DNA of 64,000 nt, from the NCBI RefSeq assembly GCF_004912145.1, contig NZ_STGT01000004.1, forward strand, positions 248,001 through 312,000, written 5' to 3'. Shown here piece by piece: positions 37,286-47,253 of the stretch; position 1 is the stretch's first letter, and every line of letters starts with the position of its first letter. The notes beneath the pieces are model-generated. The model searched no databases, was not told where the DNA came from, and saw only the letters and a list, made by a program, of their open reading frames with translations. The position numbers and the translations under genes are program-made. The stretch is from Peteryoungia rhizophila (GTDB lineage Bacteria; Pseudomonadota; Alphaproteobacteria; Rhizobiales; Rhizobiaceae).

Positions 37286-37289
<4 letters not shown>
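35805..37289 (-). CDS. mtlK: Mannitol/polyol 2-dehydrogenase
   Basis: A 494-residue long-chain polyol dehydrogenase, NAD-dependent, oxidising mannitol, sorbitol or arabitol to the ketose. The cofactor part has [16 protein letters not shown] near residue 30. The catalytic part contains CCDNIPGNG, the substrate helix [19 protein letters not shown] with the catalytic Lys and His, and a C-terminal all-helical region. The length matches family members (about 490). ATG 37289 overlaps the stop of the transporter ATPase as ATGA, so it is the last gene of the smoEFGK operon. Confidence 0.88.
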
Positions 37290-38284
<995 letters not shown>

Positions 38285-38295
38285 CTTCTTGTTCC

Positions 38296-39120
38296 TTACT
38301 TCACGGCACCAAAGGTGAGGCCACGGACGAGTTGTTTCTGGCTGAACCAGCCGAGGATGACGATGGGAGCGATGGCGAGCGTCGAGGCTGCCGAGAGCTT
38401 TGCCCAGAACAGACCCTGCGGACTAGAGAAAGAGGCGATGAAGGCGGTGAGGGGTGCTGCGTTCGTGGTGGTCAGGCGGATCGTCCAAAAGGCTTCATTC
38501 CAGGCCAGGATGACGTTCAGCAGCATGGTCGAGGCGATGCCGGGGATCGCCATGGGGGTCAGGACATAGACAATCTCGTTGACGAGCGAGGCTCCGTCCA
38601 TGCGGGCCGCCTCCAGGATCTCGCCCGGAATTTCGCGGAAATAGGTGTAAAGCATCCACACGACGATCGGCAGGTTGATCAGCATCAGCATGATGGTCAG
38701 ACCGATCCGGGTGTCGAGCAGGCCGAAGTCGCGGAAGATCAGATAGATCGGCACGAGAACGGCGACAGCCGGCATCATCTTGGTCGAGAGCATCCACATC
38801 AGGATGTCCTTGGTCCGCTTGGTCGGCGAAAACGCCATGGCCCAGGCGGCAGGCACCGCAACGAACAAAGCAAGGATGGTCGAACCGACCGAGATGACCA
38901 CGGAATTCATGAAGGGCTTGAAATAGTCTCGCTGGGTCTGAACGGTGACGTAGTTTTCAAGCGTGAAGGACGGGATCAGGTTGAAGCCCTGGATCGCCTC
39001 CGTCTCGGTCTTGAGCGAGGTGATGATCGTGTAGAGGATCGGGAAGAAGATCACCATCGCGATGGTCCAGGCCAGCGCGGTGAAGGCAATCTTGCGGCGA
39101 AGGGTTGCAGCTCGAGCCAT
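38296..39120 (-). CDS. smoG: Polyol ABC transporter permease (SmoG type)
   Basis: A 274-residue permease with six membrane helices. The first is [20 protein letters not shown]. The ATPase-contact EAA loop reads [25 protein letters not shown]. The C-terminus ends RGLTFGAVK, as in MalG-type partners. The start at ATG 39120 lies 11 bases after smoF. It pairs with SmoF to form the channel. Confidence 0.87.
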   Translation of the reverse strand: MARAATLRRKIAFTALAWTIAMVIFFPILYTIITSLKTETEAIQGFNLIPSFTLENYVTVQTQRDYFKPFMNSVVISVGSTILALFVAVPAAWAMAFSPTKRTKDILMWMLSTKMMPAVAVLVPIYLIFRDFGLLDTRIGLTIMLMLINLPIVVWMLYTYFREIPGEILEAARMDGASLVNEIVYVLTPMAIPGIASTMLLNVILAWNEAFWTIRLTTTNAAPLTAFIASFSSPQGLFWAKLSAASTLAIAPIVILGWFSQKQLVRGLTFGAVK

Positions 39121-39131
39121 GGTCTGTCTCC

Positions 39132-40004
39132 TCAGCGGTCAAGGTTCTTGCCGACCGCGCGCATCAGGAAGAATGCGACGATGTTGGCGAGGATGATGGC
39201 GATGATGCCGCCGGCAGATGCGCCGCCAACGTCATAGCCGAGAAGTGCCGTGCGATAGATCAGGAAGACGAGGTTCGTCGACGCATAACCCGGGCCGCCA
39301 TTGGTGGTGACGAGGATTTCCGCATAGACGCCCAGCAGGAAGATCGTCTGGATCAGAACGACGACCGTGATCGCGCGGGCGAGATGCGGAAGCGTGAGAT
39401 AGATGAACTGGTTGATGAAACCGGCACCGTCCATCTCGGCCGCTTCCTTCTGCTCGCCGTCGAGCGACTGCAGGGCGGTCAGGAGGATCAGCGTTGCAAA
39501 GGGCAGCCACTGCCAGGCGACGATGATGATGATCGAGAACAGCGGATACTGCGCAAACCAGTCGACAGGCTGGAAGCCGAACCAGCGGTTGATATCGGCC
39601 AGCACCCCATAGCCCGGATGCATGATCATGTTCTTCCAGACGAGTGCTGCCACCGGCGGCATGACGAAGAAGGGTGAGATGATCATGATCCGCACGATGC
39701 CCTGGCCGAAGATCGGCTGGTCGAGCAGAAGCGCAATCGCGATGCCGCCACCGACGGTAATCGTCAACACGCCGCCCACGAGCAGGAGCGTGTTCCAGAT
39801 CGACTGGAAGAAGGCGGGGTCGGAATAGAAGAAGCGGTAGTTGAACAGACCGGCAAAGCTGACATTGGCCGGATTGAGCAGATTGTAGTTCTGGAACGAG
39901 AACCAGAGCGTCATCGACAGCGGCACGATCATCCAGATGAGGAGAAGGCCGACGGAAGGCGCCATCATCAGACGGGCGAGCTTATGCGTCTTCGCATTCT
40001 TCAT
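39132..40004 (-). CDS. smoF: Polyol ABC transporter permease (SmoF type)
   Basis: A 290-residue MalF-like permease with six helices. The first is MMAPSVGLLLIWMIVPLSMT; the EAA loop is EAAEMDGAGFINQFIYLTLPHLA. It starts at ATG 40004; GTG 40016 would add four residues and neither has a clear ribosome site. It is 100 bases downstream of the binding protein gene and 11 bases before smoG. Confidence 0.85.
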   Translation of the reverse strand: MKNAKTHKLARLMMAPSVGLLLIWMIVPLSMTLWFSFQNYNLLNPANVSFAGLFNYRFFYSDPAFFQSIWNTLLLVGGVLTITVGGGIAIALLLDQPIFGQGIVRIMIISPFFVMPPVAALVWKNMIMHPGYGVLADINRWFGFQPVDWFAQYPLFSIIIIVAWQWLPFATLILLTALQSLDGEQKEAAEMDGAGFINQFIYLTLPHLARAITVVVLIQTIFLLGVYAEILVTTNGGPGYASTNLVFLIYRTALLGYDVGGASAGGIIAIILANIVAFFLMRAVGKNLDR

Positions 40005-40104
40005 TATTTCGATCACAATTTGCTATGATGAAGGTGCAATCGCGCCGCCAAATAATGGCGACGCGACACCCCGGCATGGAGGCATGTCGGGCCTCGAGAG
40101 GAGC

Positions 40105-41418
40105 TTACTTGATATAGCCGGCGCGGGTCATCTCGCGGACGGAGGCCTGCTGGGCCTGGGCGAGCGCATCGTCTGCCGACATTTGACCGGCAAGCGCTGC
40201 CGAGAAGAGCTGGCCGACCGTGGTGCCAAGGCCCTGGAATTCCGGGATGGCGACGAACTGAACGCCGACATAAGGCACCGGCTTGACGGTCGGGTTCTTC
40301 GGATCGGCAGCATTGATCGAGTCGATCGTCATCTTGGCGAACGGAGCGGCCTTCTGGTACTCGGCGTTCTCATAGAGAGACGTACGGGTGCCCGGAGGAA
40401 CGTTGGCCCAGCCTTCCTTGGAAGCGACCAGTTCGGCATAAGCCTTGCCAGTTGCCCAGGAGATGAACTTCTCGGCCGAAGCAGACTTCTGCGAACCGGC
40501 CGGAATGGCGAGGTTCCAGGCCCAGAGCCAGTTTGCACGCTTGCCAAGACCGGTGTCAGGAGCAAGCGCGAAATCGACCTTGTCGGCGACAGTCGAATCC
40601 TTCGGGTTGGTGACAAAGGAAGCTGCAACAGTGGCGTCAATCCACATGCCGCACTTACCCTGCTGGAAGAGCGCCAGGTTTTCGTTGAAGCCGTTCGAGG
40701 ACGCGCCCTGTGGACCAGCGTCGTTCATAAGCTTAAGATAAAAGTCCAGTGTGTTCTTCCATTCGGGCTGGTCGAACTGCGGTTGCCAGTTCTCGTCGAA
40801 CCAGCGTGCGCCAAACGAGTTCGACATTGTGGTGAGGAAAGCTGTGTTTTCGCCCCAGCCGGCCTTGCCGCGAAGGCAGATCCCGTTGATGCCGTTGGCG
40901 CGGTCGGTCATCTTACGGGCAGCGTCCGCCACAAATTCCCAGGTCGGGGCGTCTGGCATCGTGAGACCGGCTTTTTCCATCAGGTCCTTGCGGTACATGA
41001 TGAACGAGGACTCGCCGTAGAACGGAGCGGCATAGAGCTTGCCGTCTTCACCGGTGAGACCCGAACGGATTGCCGGCAGAAGGTCGTCGACATCGTAGTC
41101 AGCGCCGAGGTTGTCGAGCGGCAGAAGCCAGCCCTGCTTGGCCCAGATCGGAACTTCATAGGTGCCGATCGTCATGATGTCGTACTGGCCGCCCTTTGTC
41201 GCGACGTCGGTCGTGACGCGCTCGCGCAGGACGTTTTCCTCGAGCGTGACCCACTCGACCTGAATATCGGGATTAGCCGAAGTGAATTCAGAGGTGAGGC
41301 CCTGCATGCGAATCATGTCGCCGTTGTTCACGGTCGCGATGGTGAGCGTTTCGGCAGACGCACTATCATAGGCCAGCAGAGAAGTTGCACATAGGAGCGC
41401 CGCACATAGGTTTTTCAT
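40105..41418 (-). CDS. smoE: Polyol-binding periplasmic protein (SmoE type)
   Basis: A 437-residue extracellular solute-binding protein of family 1. The signal peptide MKNLCAALLCATSLLAYDSA ends at SAE. The mature protein begins TLTIATVNNGDMIRMQGL and has GGQYDIMTIGTYEVPIWAKQ, YAAPFYGESSFIMYRKDLM and GKCGMWIDATVAASF, matching sorbitol/mannitol-binding proteins. ATG 41418 is chosen because GGGAGGA lies just before it. As first gene of smoEFGK-mtlK it is preceded by a TTGACA promoter and a palindromic operator. Confidence 0.87.
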   Translation of the reverse strand: MKNLCAALLCATSLLAYDSASAETLTIATVNNGDMIRMQGLTSEFTSANPDIQVEWVTLEENVLRERVTTDVATKGGQYDIMTIGTYEVPIWAKQGWLLPLDNLGADYDVDDLLPAIRSGLTGEDGKLYAAPFYGESSFIMYRKDLMEKAGLTMPDAPTWEFVADAARKMTDRANGINGICLRGKAGWGENTAFLTTMSNSFGARWFDENWQPQFDQPEWKNTLDFYLKLMNDAGPQGASSNGFNENLALFQQGKCGMWIDATVAASFVTNPKDSTVADKVDFALAPDTGLGKRANWLWAWNLAIPAGSQKSASAEKFISWATGKAYAELVASKEGWANVPPGTRTSLYENAEYQKAAPFAKMTIDSINAADPKNPTVKPVPYVGVQFVAIPEFQGLGTTVGQLFSAALAGQMSADDALAQAQQASVREMTRAGYIK

Positions 41419-41448
41419 TAGAGTCCTCCCAGACGAAAGATCATTTAC

Positions 41449-41494
41449 ACACCACGTGTAGGAATGTTCAAACACGTGTTTGCACAATTGTCAA
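41449..41494 (-). promoter_or_regulatory. smoE promoter with palindromic operator
   Basis: On the minus strand TTGACA (41494-41489) forms a -35 element. A perfect 14-base palindrome CAAACACGTGTTTG (41469-41482) lies within the spacer, and a related ACACCACGTGTA (41449-41460) follows downstream. The pair of CACGTG-centred sites is a probable operator for the SorC-family regulator encoded just upstream. The -10 element is weak, consistent with an activated or tightly repressed promoter. Confidence 0.55.
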
Positions 41495-41588
41495 TAATCG
41501 ACGTGCGAAGGCCCTCGCACGGAAGGCGCGCCACGATTTCAGGAGGACTTAATCACAGAGAGATGCGGTTTTCGGCCTAAGGAAAGCC

Positions 41589-42536
41589 TTAGCTTAACAT
41601 GGACTGTGCGGTAACCTCATCCGTAATCAGTCCGTTGAGTATATTCCCTCTGATTGCAGAAATGATCGAAGAGACCTTACGTTGGCCGCAGGCCACTCCA
41701 ACTACCAACCTGCTTTCTGGCACGCATAAAGGTACAGAAGTGACACGCCCATTGACACCACCTTCAATCACTTTTCCATCCGCGGCAAAACTCCAGCCGG
41801 TGATTTCGCCAACCGCACCCAAGCGGATCTGGTTCAAAAGTTCTTCACGGCTGATGAACCCATCGATATGCTGCTGGGCATCGAGATCCATCTGCCCTAC
41901 CCCGACCAAGGTGACCTGGGCGCTGTGAGCTAGAGAAATTGTCCTTTGAATGACACGCATGGCCGCCAACGAGTTCCGTTGCTCGTCCGTATCCGCAAGG
42001 ACTGGCAGCGGCATGGGGAAATGCTGCGCCTTTGTCAGATCCGCCAAGCGACTTAAAACATCGAAAAAGCTCGCAGCACCGTCGGTCGCCACGTTCCCTA
42101 CTAGACCTACCAATGTGTGCTGAGGGCAATTCAGTGGTTGAATTTGCTCAACAGCAGCGCGCAGAGTCCGTCCAGTTCCTATAGCCATCACAACTGGCGC
42201 GGAGGAGGAGAGTGTCTGCTCTATGAATGCGGCGGCACAGGCGGCGATGCCCGCTATACCGTCAGGTGCGGAAGGATCTGTCGGTACGACCTCGCAATGT
42301 CGCAGACCGAACCTTTCCCTAAGTTTTTCGGAGAGCTCCATAGTAGAGGAAATTTTGTGCTCGAACCGAAAAGTCACCAATCTGCGATCGAGCGCAAGCG
42401 AGACCAAACGTTGAGCGGTAGGACGTGAGACACGCAGCTTGAGCGCAATCTCTTCCTGAGTGTTTCCAGCGATGAAGTAAAGCCACGCTGCACGTGCAGC
42501 GATATCCAATTTTGAGCTATCAGGATCCGCAGCCAT
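41589..42536 (-). CDS. SorC/DeoR-family sugar-responsive regulator
   Basis: A 315-residue regulator. The N-terminal helix-turn-helix reads AAWLYFIAGNTQEEIALKLRVSRPTAQRL in two helices. The C-terminal sugar-phosphate-binding domain has VVMAIGTGRTLRAAVEQI, VGLVGNVATDG and LVGVGQMD. This is the SorC family, as for SmoC in other rhizobia. GAGGGA precedes ATG 42536. It lies between the kinase and smoE, likely sensing a phosphorylated or free polyol and binding the palindrome at 41469. Confidence 0.83.
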   Translation of the reverse strand: MAADPDSSKLDIAARAAWLYFIAGNTQEEIALKLRVSRPTAQRLVSLALDRRLVTFRFEHKISSTMELSEKLRERFGLRHCEVVPTDPSAPDGIAGIAACAAAFIEQTLSSSAPVVMAIGTGRTLRAAVEQIQPLNCPQHTLVGLVGNVATDGAASFFDVLSRLADLTKAQHFPMPLPVLADTDEQRNSLAAMRVIQRTISLAHSAQVTLVGVGQMDLDAQQHIDGFISREELLNQIRLGAVGEITGWSFAADGKVIEGGVNGRVTSVPLCVPESRLVVGVACGQRKVSSIISAIRGNILNGLITDEVTAQSMLS

Positions 42537-42557
42537 GAATTCCCTCGGTACTTGGTC

Positions 42558-44120
42558 TCAATCGCCGGCGGCTTTCGAAGAGAAATCAGAGAGCCTTCTC
42601 ATGGAGGCTGTGAGCACCGGATCGTTAGCTAAGGCCAGATAAACGGAATAGATGTCGCTGTAAACCGAATGCCTACGCGGGTCAGGCGCATAGGTTAGGT
42701 AGCTCCTGCAGCCGAATCTCTGTGATCCATCCGTGACGTCCTGGACAATCCCGCTGGCTACCGCAGCATGGATTCCCGCGCCCAAGGCTGAAGGAAACTC
42801 CAATTGGGCCACTCGCAAAGGCCGACCTATCACATCGCATATCGTTTGCATCAAATACGCGTTTCGCAACGCTACAGTACCTGCCATCGTGGGAATACAA
42901 GTTTCAAATTCAGCCTCGCCACAAGAGTTTATAATCGAGCGCACTCCGAAAGACAGCGACTCATGCAACGCTTGACAGACGTCGAGGGGTGTCGTTTCCA
43001 CATTCAGGCCGAGCAACAACCCGCTGAGAGTTTTGTCTCTATGGGGAATCCTGTTCCCACCGAACCAGTCCAGCGCCAGAAGACGGCCCTGCATCGGGGA
43101 GCGGTTTCTCATACAATTTTCTAGAAACTGAAATGCCTCAGCCTTTTCGAAGCCTACGGGAAATGTATCCACAAACCACGCAATCACGTCGCCAAACGCT
43201 GCCTGGCCCGCTTCGCAACACCATACATCTGGAGCGGCAGCCCCAAATGCTCCTATTTCGTAACCAGATGGCAAAATTTCAGAAGGTCCCCCAAGGCGCA
43301 GGAAGCTAGAGGAGGTACCGAGGACACCTAGGAACCCCGGCCCATCAGACATTTGTGCCGCCGGGATCACGGCATGAGAGTCGATTGCCGCCACGGCCAC
43401 TATCGGCTCACCTAAAATCAGGGTCTCTCTAAGCCAGCTGCCAGACAGACAGCCCGCAACAGTCGCAATGGGATGTGGGTCAGCCAATCGCGACTCAAGA
43501 TCATTACGTAGCTCTAGCGGATAACCCTGCCCAGGTCGATAAAGGGATTTGTAGGCGGCAAAGTCTAAGCTACGGCACTCATTACCCGTGAGCTGCCAGA
43601 CCAACCAATCGCCCACTTCGATGAACCTTTCTGTTTCGCCCCAAATAACGGGCCGAATTTCAGCCAGTTCAGCCGCTTTGGCAAACATGCCTTCCCCGTT
43701 TACAAGGCTGCGGGGATTCATCTGTGTAATTCGGTCAGCGTACCGCTGGGCACCGCGGTGCTTCCAAAGCTTAATGAGCGCGTGGGGATCATCTGGATAT
43801 GCGGCTTCAAAAGTCGTGCCGTCTGAACGCACCGGAAGCGGAGAACATGCAGTAGCAGCAATTCCGATACCAGCTACGTGTCTGTCAGTACCTAAGGTCC
43901 GCAGAATATGACGGCAGGCTTCAAGGTAATCAGAAGGCTTGTGGAGAACCATCTCTGGCGAGACATCCACATAAACGGGGCTGGATGCCGTGATTAACCC
44001 GTGGCGGAAGTTAACGACAACTTGGCCAACCTGCATACTGGAATTCACATCGATCAGAACGCCTCGGGCAGAGAGCGTGCCGAAGTCAATTCCAATCACG
44101 AAGCGAGCCACCACGACCAC
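42558..44120 (-). CDS. FGGY carbohydrate kinase (ribulokinase-like)
   Basis: A 520-residue sugar kinase. The N-terminal phosphate loop is VIGIDFGTLSARGVLID, followed by GIGIAATACSPLPV. The C-terminal domain has GPGFLGVLGTSSSFLRLGG and LALDWFGGNRIPHRDKTLSGLLLG, the AraB-type variant, and PSALGAGIHAAVASG. The catalytic base Asp is expected in VAAIDSHAVIPAA. It probably phosphorylates the ketose made by MtlK, such as ribulose, xylulose or fructose. The start among GTG 44120, 44114 or 44111 is uncertain. It is 21 bases before the SorC gene, so both share a transcript. Confidence 0.85.
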   Translation of the reverse strand: MVVVARFVIGIDFGTLSARGVLIDVNSSMQVGQVVVNFRHGLITASSPVYVDVSPEMVLHKPSDYLEACRHILRTLGTDRHVAGIGIAATACSPLPVRSDGTTFEAAYPDDPHALIKLWKHRGAQRYADRITQMNPRSLVNGEGMFAKAAELAEIRPVIWGETERFIEVGDWLVWQLTGNECRSLDFAAYKSLYRPGQGYPLELRNDLESRLADPHPIATVAGCLSGSWLRETLILGEPIVAVAAIDSHAVIPAAQMSDGPGFLGVLGTSSSFLRLGGPSEILPSGYEIGAFGAAAPDVWCCEAGQAAFGDVIAWFVDTFPVGFEKAEAFQFLENCMRNRSPMQGRLLALDWFGGNRIPHRDKTLSGLLLGLNVETTPLDVCQALHESLSFGVRSIINSCGEAEFETCIPTMAGTVALRNAYLMQTICDVIGRPLRVAQLEFPSALGAGIHAAVASGIVQDVTDGSQRFGCRSYLTYAPDPRRHSVYSDIYSVYLALANDPVLTASMRRLSDFSSKAAGD

Positions 44121-44218
44121 ACCTATGTACTTATTTCCACGAAACTGTAGTGGCTCCCCTACACTGAGGCAACGTGATCTGGCACAGAAATCAAGCTTCT
44201 GCCCGCGCTATTGATGCC

Positions 44219-44395
44219 TCATTCTTCGGTCACGGGTGTGAGCTTTTCCGGATCTGGCTCTTGAAGCGATCTGAACCGGCGACCTTCATATTGAGTTGCG
44301 ACATGTGGGCTAGAAAAACGTGAATTGCCTATGTCCGCCGAAAGCAGCGGCGTCTTGATGTTTTGTCCCTTATAGGTTACATATGCGAATGTTCA
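44219..44395 (-). pseudogene. Unidentified gene tail remnant
   Basis: A 58-codon open stretch reads PLLSADIGNSRFSSPHVATQ, YEGRRFRSLQEPDPEKLTPV, TEE and stop. The composition is that of a real protein end, but no start codon is in frame and the frame begins right after a TGA. It lies between the kinase and the toxin-antitoxin pair and overlaps the start of the latter by a few bases. Family unknown. Confidence 0.25.
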
Positions 44396-44684
44396 CGATT
44401 AGGCGTACCCGCAATTATGCGGACTGGATCAAAAAGCTAAAAGACTTCCGCGCTCAAGCTCGAATGCCCAACCGTATTGACCAGCTGGCAGCAGGAAATC
44501 CAGGGGTTTAAAGCCGGTTGGAGACGGCGTGAGCGAACTCCGCATCAACTGTGGGCCCGGCTATCGGGTCTATTTCATCCGCGACGGGCCAGTTGTCTAT
44601 GTTCGTCTCTGCGGTGGCGACAAGAGTACCCAAGATAAAGACATTCAACTGGCCAAAAAGCTAGCGCAACAAATGAATGATTAA
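44383..44684 (+). pseudogene. RelE/HigB-type toxin, frameshifted
   Basis: From ATG 44383 the frame reads RRTRNYADWIKKLKDFRAQA, NRIDQLAAGNPG, then stops. One base missing near 44508 puts the rest in the next frame: KPVGDGVSELRINCGPGYRV, YFIRDGPVVYVRLCGGDKST and KKLAQQMND. Together this is the phage-derived Gp49-like/HigB addiction-module toxin of about 100 residues, an mRNA interferase relative. The antitoxin follows and is intact. The start ATG could also be 44389. The broken toxin explains how the pair could persist without activity. Confidence 0.75.
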
Positions 44685-44688
44685 CGGC

Positions 44689-45003
44689 ATGCCACTTGAG
44701 ACATTTGAGTACGATTCTGCCAAATTCCTTGGGAGTGAGGAAGCGATTGCGGAATATCTTTTAGCTGCCAGCGAAGATGGCGATGCAAACCATATTGCCC
44801 GCGCTCTGGGTGTTGTTGCGCGCGCGCGCGGCATGTCCGATCTTTCTCGAAACACCGGGCTTACGCGACCTGCGCTCTACAGAGCATTGAGTGGGGAAGG
44901 CAACCCCGAGTTTGGCACGATCGCAAAAGTAGCTGACGCACTTGGTTACAGGCTGAAACTGGTATTGAAATCCGATGGCGCATCGGCCACGGCAGCAAAG
45001 TAA
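44689..45003 (+). CDS. HigA-type antitoxin (addiction module antidote)
   Basis: A 104-residue helix-turn-helix antitoxin. It starts MPLETFEYDSAKFLGSEEAI and has the DNA-binding part ALGVVARARGMSDLSRNTGL, TRPALYRALSGEGNPEFGTI and AKVADALGYRLKLVLK. This is the partner family of Gp49-like toxins. ATG 44677, overlapping the toxin stop, is an alternative start. It probably still represses the operon. Confidence 0.8.
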   Translation: MPLETFEYDSAKFLGSEEAIAEYLLAASEDGDANHIARALGVVARARGMSDLSRNTGLTRPALYRALSGEGNPEFGTIAKVADALGYRLKLVLKSDGASATAAK

Positions 45004-45151
45004 ACGGCGCATTCAAGTCTCAGCTCTATTCCGCAATCGGTTTTGCGTAACAAATCTAACGAACATTTCTCGCACATTAGCTGGTGTACATCCACTAGCC
45101 GATTTATCACATCTTGCCGACAAATCAATTAGATAGGTATGCGTGTGAAAG

Positions 45152-45304
45152 CTAGTTAGAGGCGCGTGCTCGCCAGCCAATTAGAAACGCGACACTGGCG
45201 CTGCCGATCAGCCCCGATCTGAGCGGCAGACCCGCTTGCAAGATCAGATCGGGGCAAGTGGGCCGCACCTCTTCGGCTTTAGCTTTGAGGCTGGCTAACG
45301 TCAT
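45152..45304 (-). CDS. Small hypothetical protein with membrane segment
   Basis: A 50-residue protein, MTLASLKAKAEEVRPTCPDL then a C-terminal hydrophobic segment SGLIGSASVAFLIGWRARAS. GGAGG is seven bases before ATG 45304, which supports translation; the same frame continues upstream to 45382 without a better start. No family is recognised. The flank 45305-45631 shows nothing further. Confidence 0.35.
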   Translation of the reverse strand: MTLASLKAKAEEVRPTCPDLILQAGLPLRSGLIGSASVAFLIGWRARASN

Positions 45305-45631
45305 TCTGCGGCCTCCATGCGCGCCAAAGCATTCTTCCTTTACGTTGGCATTGACCAGTGCATCAAGAGGCGAGACTGTCACATCTCTAACTGGCCCGAC
45401 TGTCGCATTACTAAATAGCTCCTACAATGCGCTACGGCGTAAGATTGAATTATGGAACCAAAGAGGCCAGTTTTCTCCCGGCTATCTGCAGACTGGCTGG
45501 TTTCATGTTGCTACATGCAGTTACTTTGGCTCGCAGGTTAAAGGTCCGCCATGGTGTCGGCAGTCTCTTCACAGGATGCCAAGACCAGGCGTTCACGCTG
45601 ATCCTTGAGGTGTCGGGCGGGCGGAAAGCGA

Positions 45632-46510
45632 TCATAGTCCGGCGCGTCGCTCCGTCATGACGGTCCGATAGTTGGCCAGCACGATGATGGCCCCGCCCAG
45701 AAAAACCCAAAGGTCGATCACCTCGCCATAGGCGTAGGAGCCGACGACGGCTGCGATCGGCACACGCAGAAAATCAATCGGCATGGCAACGGAAGCATCA
45801 AGGCGCTTCAGGGCTTGCGCCTGGCAGTAATGGGCGCAGAGAGCGCCCAGACCGGCAACCACCATCCAAGGAATATCGGCTGCATGCACCGGCCGCCAGT
45901 CAGTCAGGGAGGCCACGAGGCCGAGTGGCAGCTGGATGACGATCATCCAGACCACGATCGCAGCTGGTGAGACGTCGCGCGTCAGCCTTTTGACGAAAAT
46001 CAGGGAGAGCCCGTAACCGGCGGCGGCGATCAGGACGAGACCTGCAGCCGGGTCGACCATCGCGATACCGGGACGGATGATGACAAGCACGCCAATGAAG
46101 CCACTGATCGTTGCGAAGATCCTTGGCGTCGTCATCTTCTCGCGCAAAAACAAGAAGGCAAACAGGGCAACCCAGATCGGCATGGTGAATTCCAGCGCGA
46201 ACACGGAAGCGAGCGGCAGCATGACAACGCCGATCGTCCAGAGATACTGGGCCATGAAATGCACGAGGTTGCGCGCAAGATGCAGTTTGAAGAGCTTCGC
46301 ATGACGCAATTCCGGCAGCAGCATCCGCCCGAAGGCGACGATGACACAAAGGCCGATCAGCGCGCGAAAGAAAAGCACCTGTTCGATCGACATCGTTCTG
46401 GCAAGCTCTCGCGACCCGACAGACATCCCGACGAAGGACACCATGCCGAGGACCATCCAGAAGAGCCCTTGGATGAAATGGGAGTGTTGAAACTGCGTGA
46501 TTTTCTGCAT
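45632..46510 (-). CDS. EamA/DMT-family transporter
   Basis: A 292-residue inner-membrane protein with ten helices in two EamA halves. Examples are LFWMVLGMVSFVGMSVGSRE, SVFALEFTMPIWVALFAFLF, AGLVLIAAAGYGLSLIFV and WMVVAGLGALCAHYCQAQAL. The family exports amino acids or other metabolites. The start is ATG 46510; the long upstream extension is non-coding. It lies alone beside two Rnk-like genes with no clear link. Substrate unknown. Confidence 0.82.
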   Translation of the reverse strand: MQKITQFQHSHFIQGLFWMVLGMVSFVGMSVGSRELARTMSIEQVLFFRALIGLCVIVAFGRMLLPELRHAKLFKLHLARNLVHFMAQYLWTIGVVMLPLASVFALEFTMPIWVALFAFLFLREKMTTPRIFATISGFIGVLVIIRPGIAMVDPAAGLVLIAAAGYGLSLIFVKRLTRDVSPAAIVVWMIVIQLPLGLVASLTDWRPVHAADIPWMVVAGLGALCAHYCQAQALKRLDASVAMPIDFLRVPIAAVVGSYAYGEVIDLWVFLGGAIIVLANYRTVMTERRAGL

Positions 46511-46574
46511 GTTCGGTGCTTTCAGGTCGGACGTGTACCTTGGAAGAGCCCGCGCCCAAGAGGATGAGGATGTG

Positions 46575-47114
46575 TCAGGCCGCCGAAGGACCCGGATCGT
46601 CGAAACCACCCGAAGCATCGATAAGCTGACTGTGGCATCCATCCTTGCCGCCCGACACGAGACGCAAGTTCGGTCTTTGCAAACTCGTGACCACCTCCTG
46701 ACCAATCATCTGCCGTTCCCGCCGCGATGCCTCGGGCTGGTACTCCACCGCTTCCAGCAACATGGTCTCTGCCACACCATTCGTGTTTTCAAACTCGATC
46801 TTCTGGCCTGCGCGAAGCCCGAGCAGAGCGAGACCACGCGGTGTCGTGATAGGCAGGAACAGGCCGACCGGGCCAGTTGCCTGGCCGGTCGAGATCACGC
46901 GGATATCGCTCTCGACGGCATGGGCGCGAAAGCGCACACGGCTGTTGACGCTGGCGACATCCCCCGGAAGATCGTCGCGGAACACGACGATGGCCTTTTG
47001 GATCTTGCGCCGGCAAAGCGCGACGAGCCGATCATTGCGGCCCTGCCAGTTGTCGCACAAGGCTTCGAGTATGCTGAAATCCTTTGTAGTCAGAATGTAG
47101 GTGTCGTTCGACAT
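46575..47114 (-). CDS. Rnk/GreA C-terminal-like protein (first copy)
   Basis: A 179-residue protein with an N-terminal helical part (TKDFSILEALCDNWQGRNDR) and the GreA/GreB/Rnk C-terminal domain: VNSRVRFRAHAVESDIRVIS, VGLFLPITTPRGLALLGLRA and GQKIEFENTNG. Rnk was named as a regulator of nucleoside diphosphate kinase and binds RNA polymerase without the coiled-coil of GreA. An extra C-terminal tail of about 45 residues is specific to this copy. ATG 47114 is chosen with GGAG nine bases upstream. Confidence 0.7.
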   Translation of the reverse strand: MSNDTYILTTKDFSILEALCDNWQGRNDRLVALCRRKIQKAIVVFRDDLPGDVASVNSRVRFRAHAVESDIRVISTGQATGPVGLFLPITTPRGLALLGLRAGQKIEFENTNGVAETMLLEAVEYQPEASRRERQMIGQEVVTSLQRPNLRLVSGGKDGCHSQLIDASGGFDDPGPSAA

Positions 47115-47253
47115 TTCGCAGTTCTCCATCGCGCTGTCGCCAGCGCGTCCATCGACATGAGCGGCAGATACCCCTGCGCGAACATCGCGCAGGGAGGCTA
47201 TCCTGCGATGAGACAACCTCCCCGGATTGCGAGACGGGAAAATGCGGGCAACA

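Noticed and set aside
39937..41394. Plus-strand frame (485 codons) opposite smoE
   Set aside because: Shadow frame; smoE has signal peptide and family motifs on the other strand.
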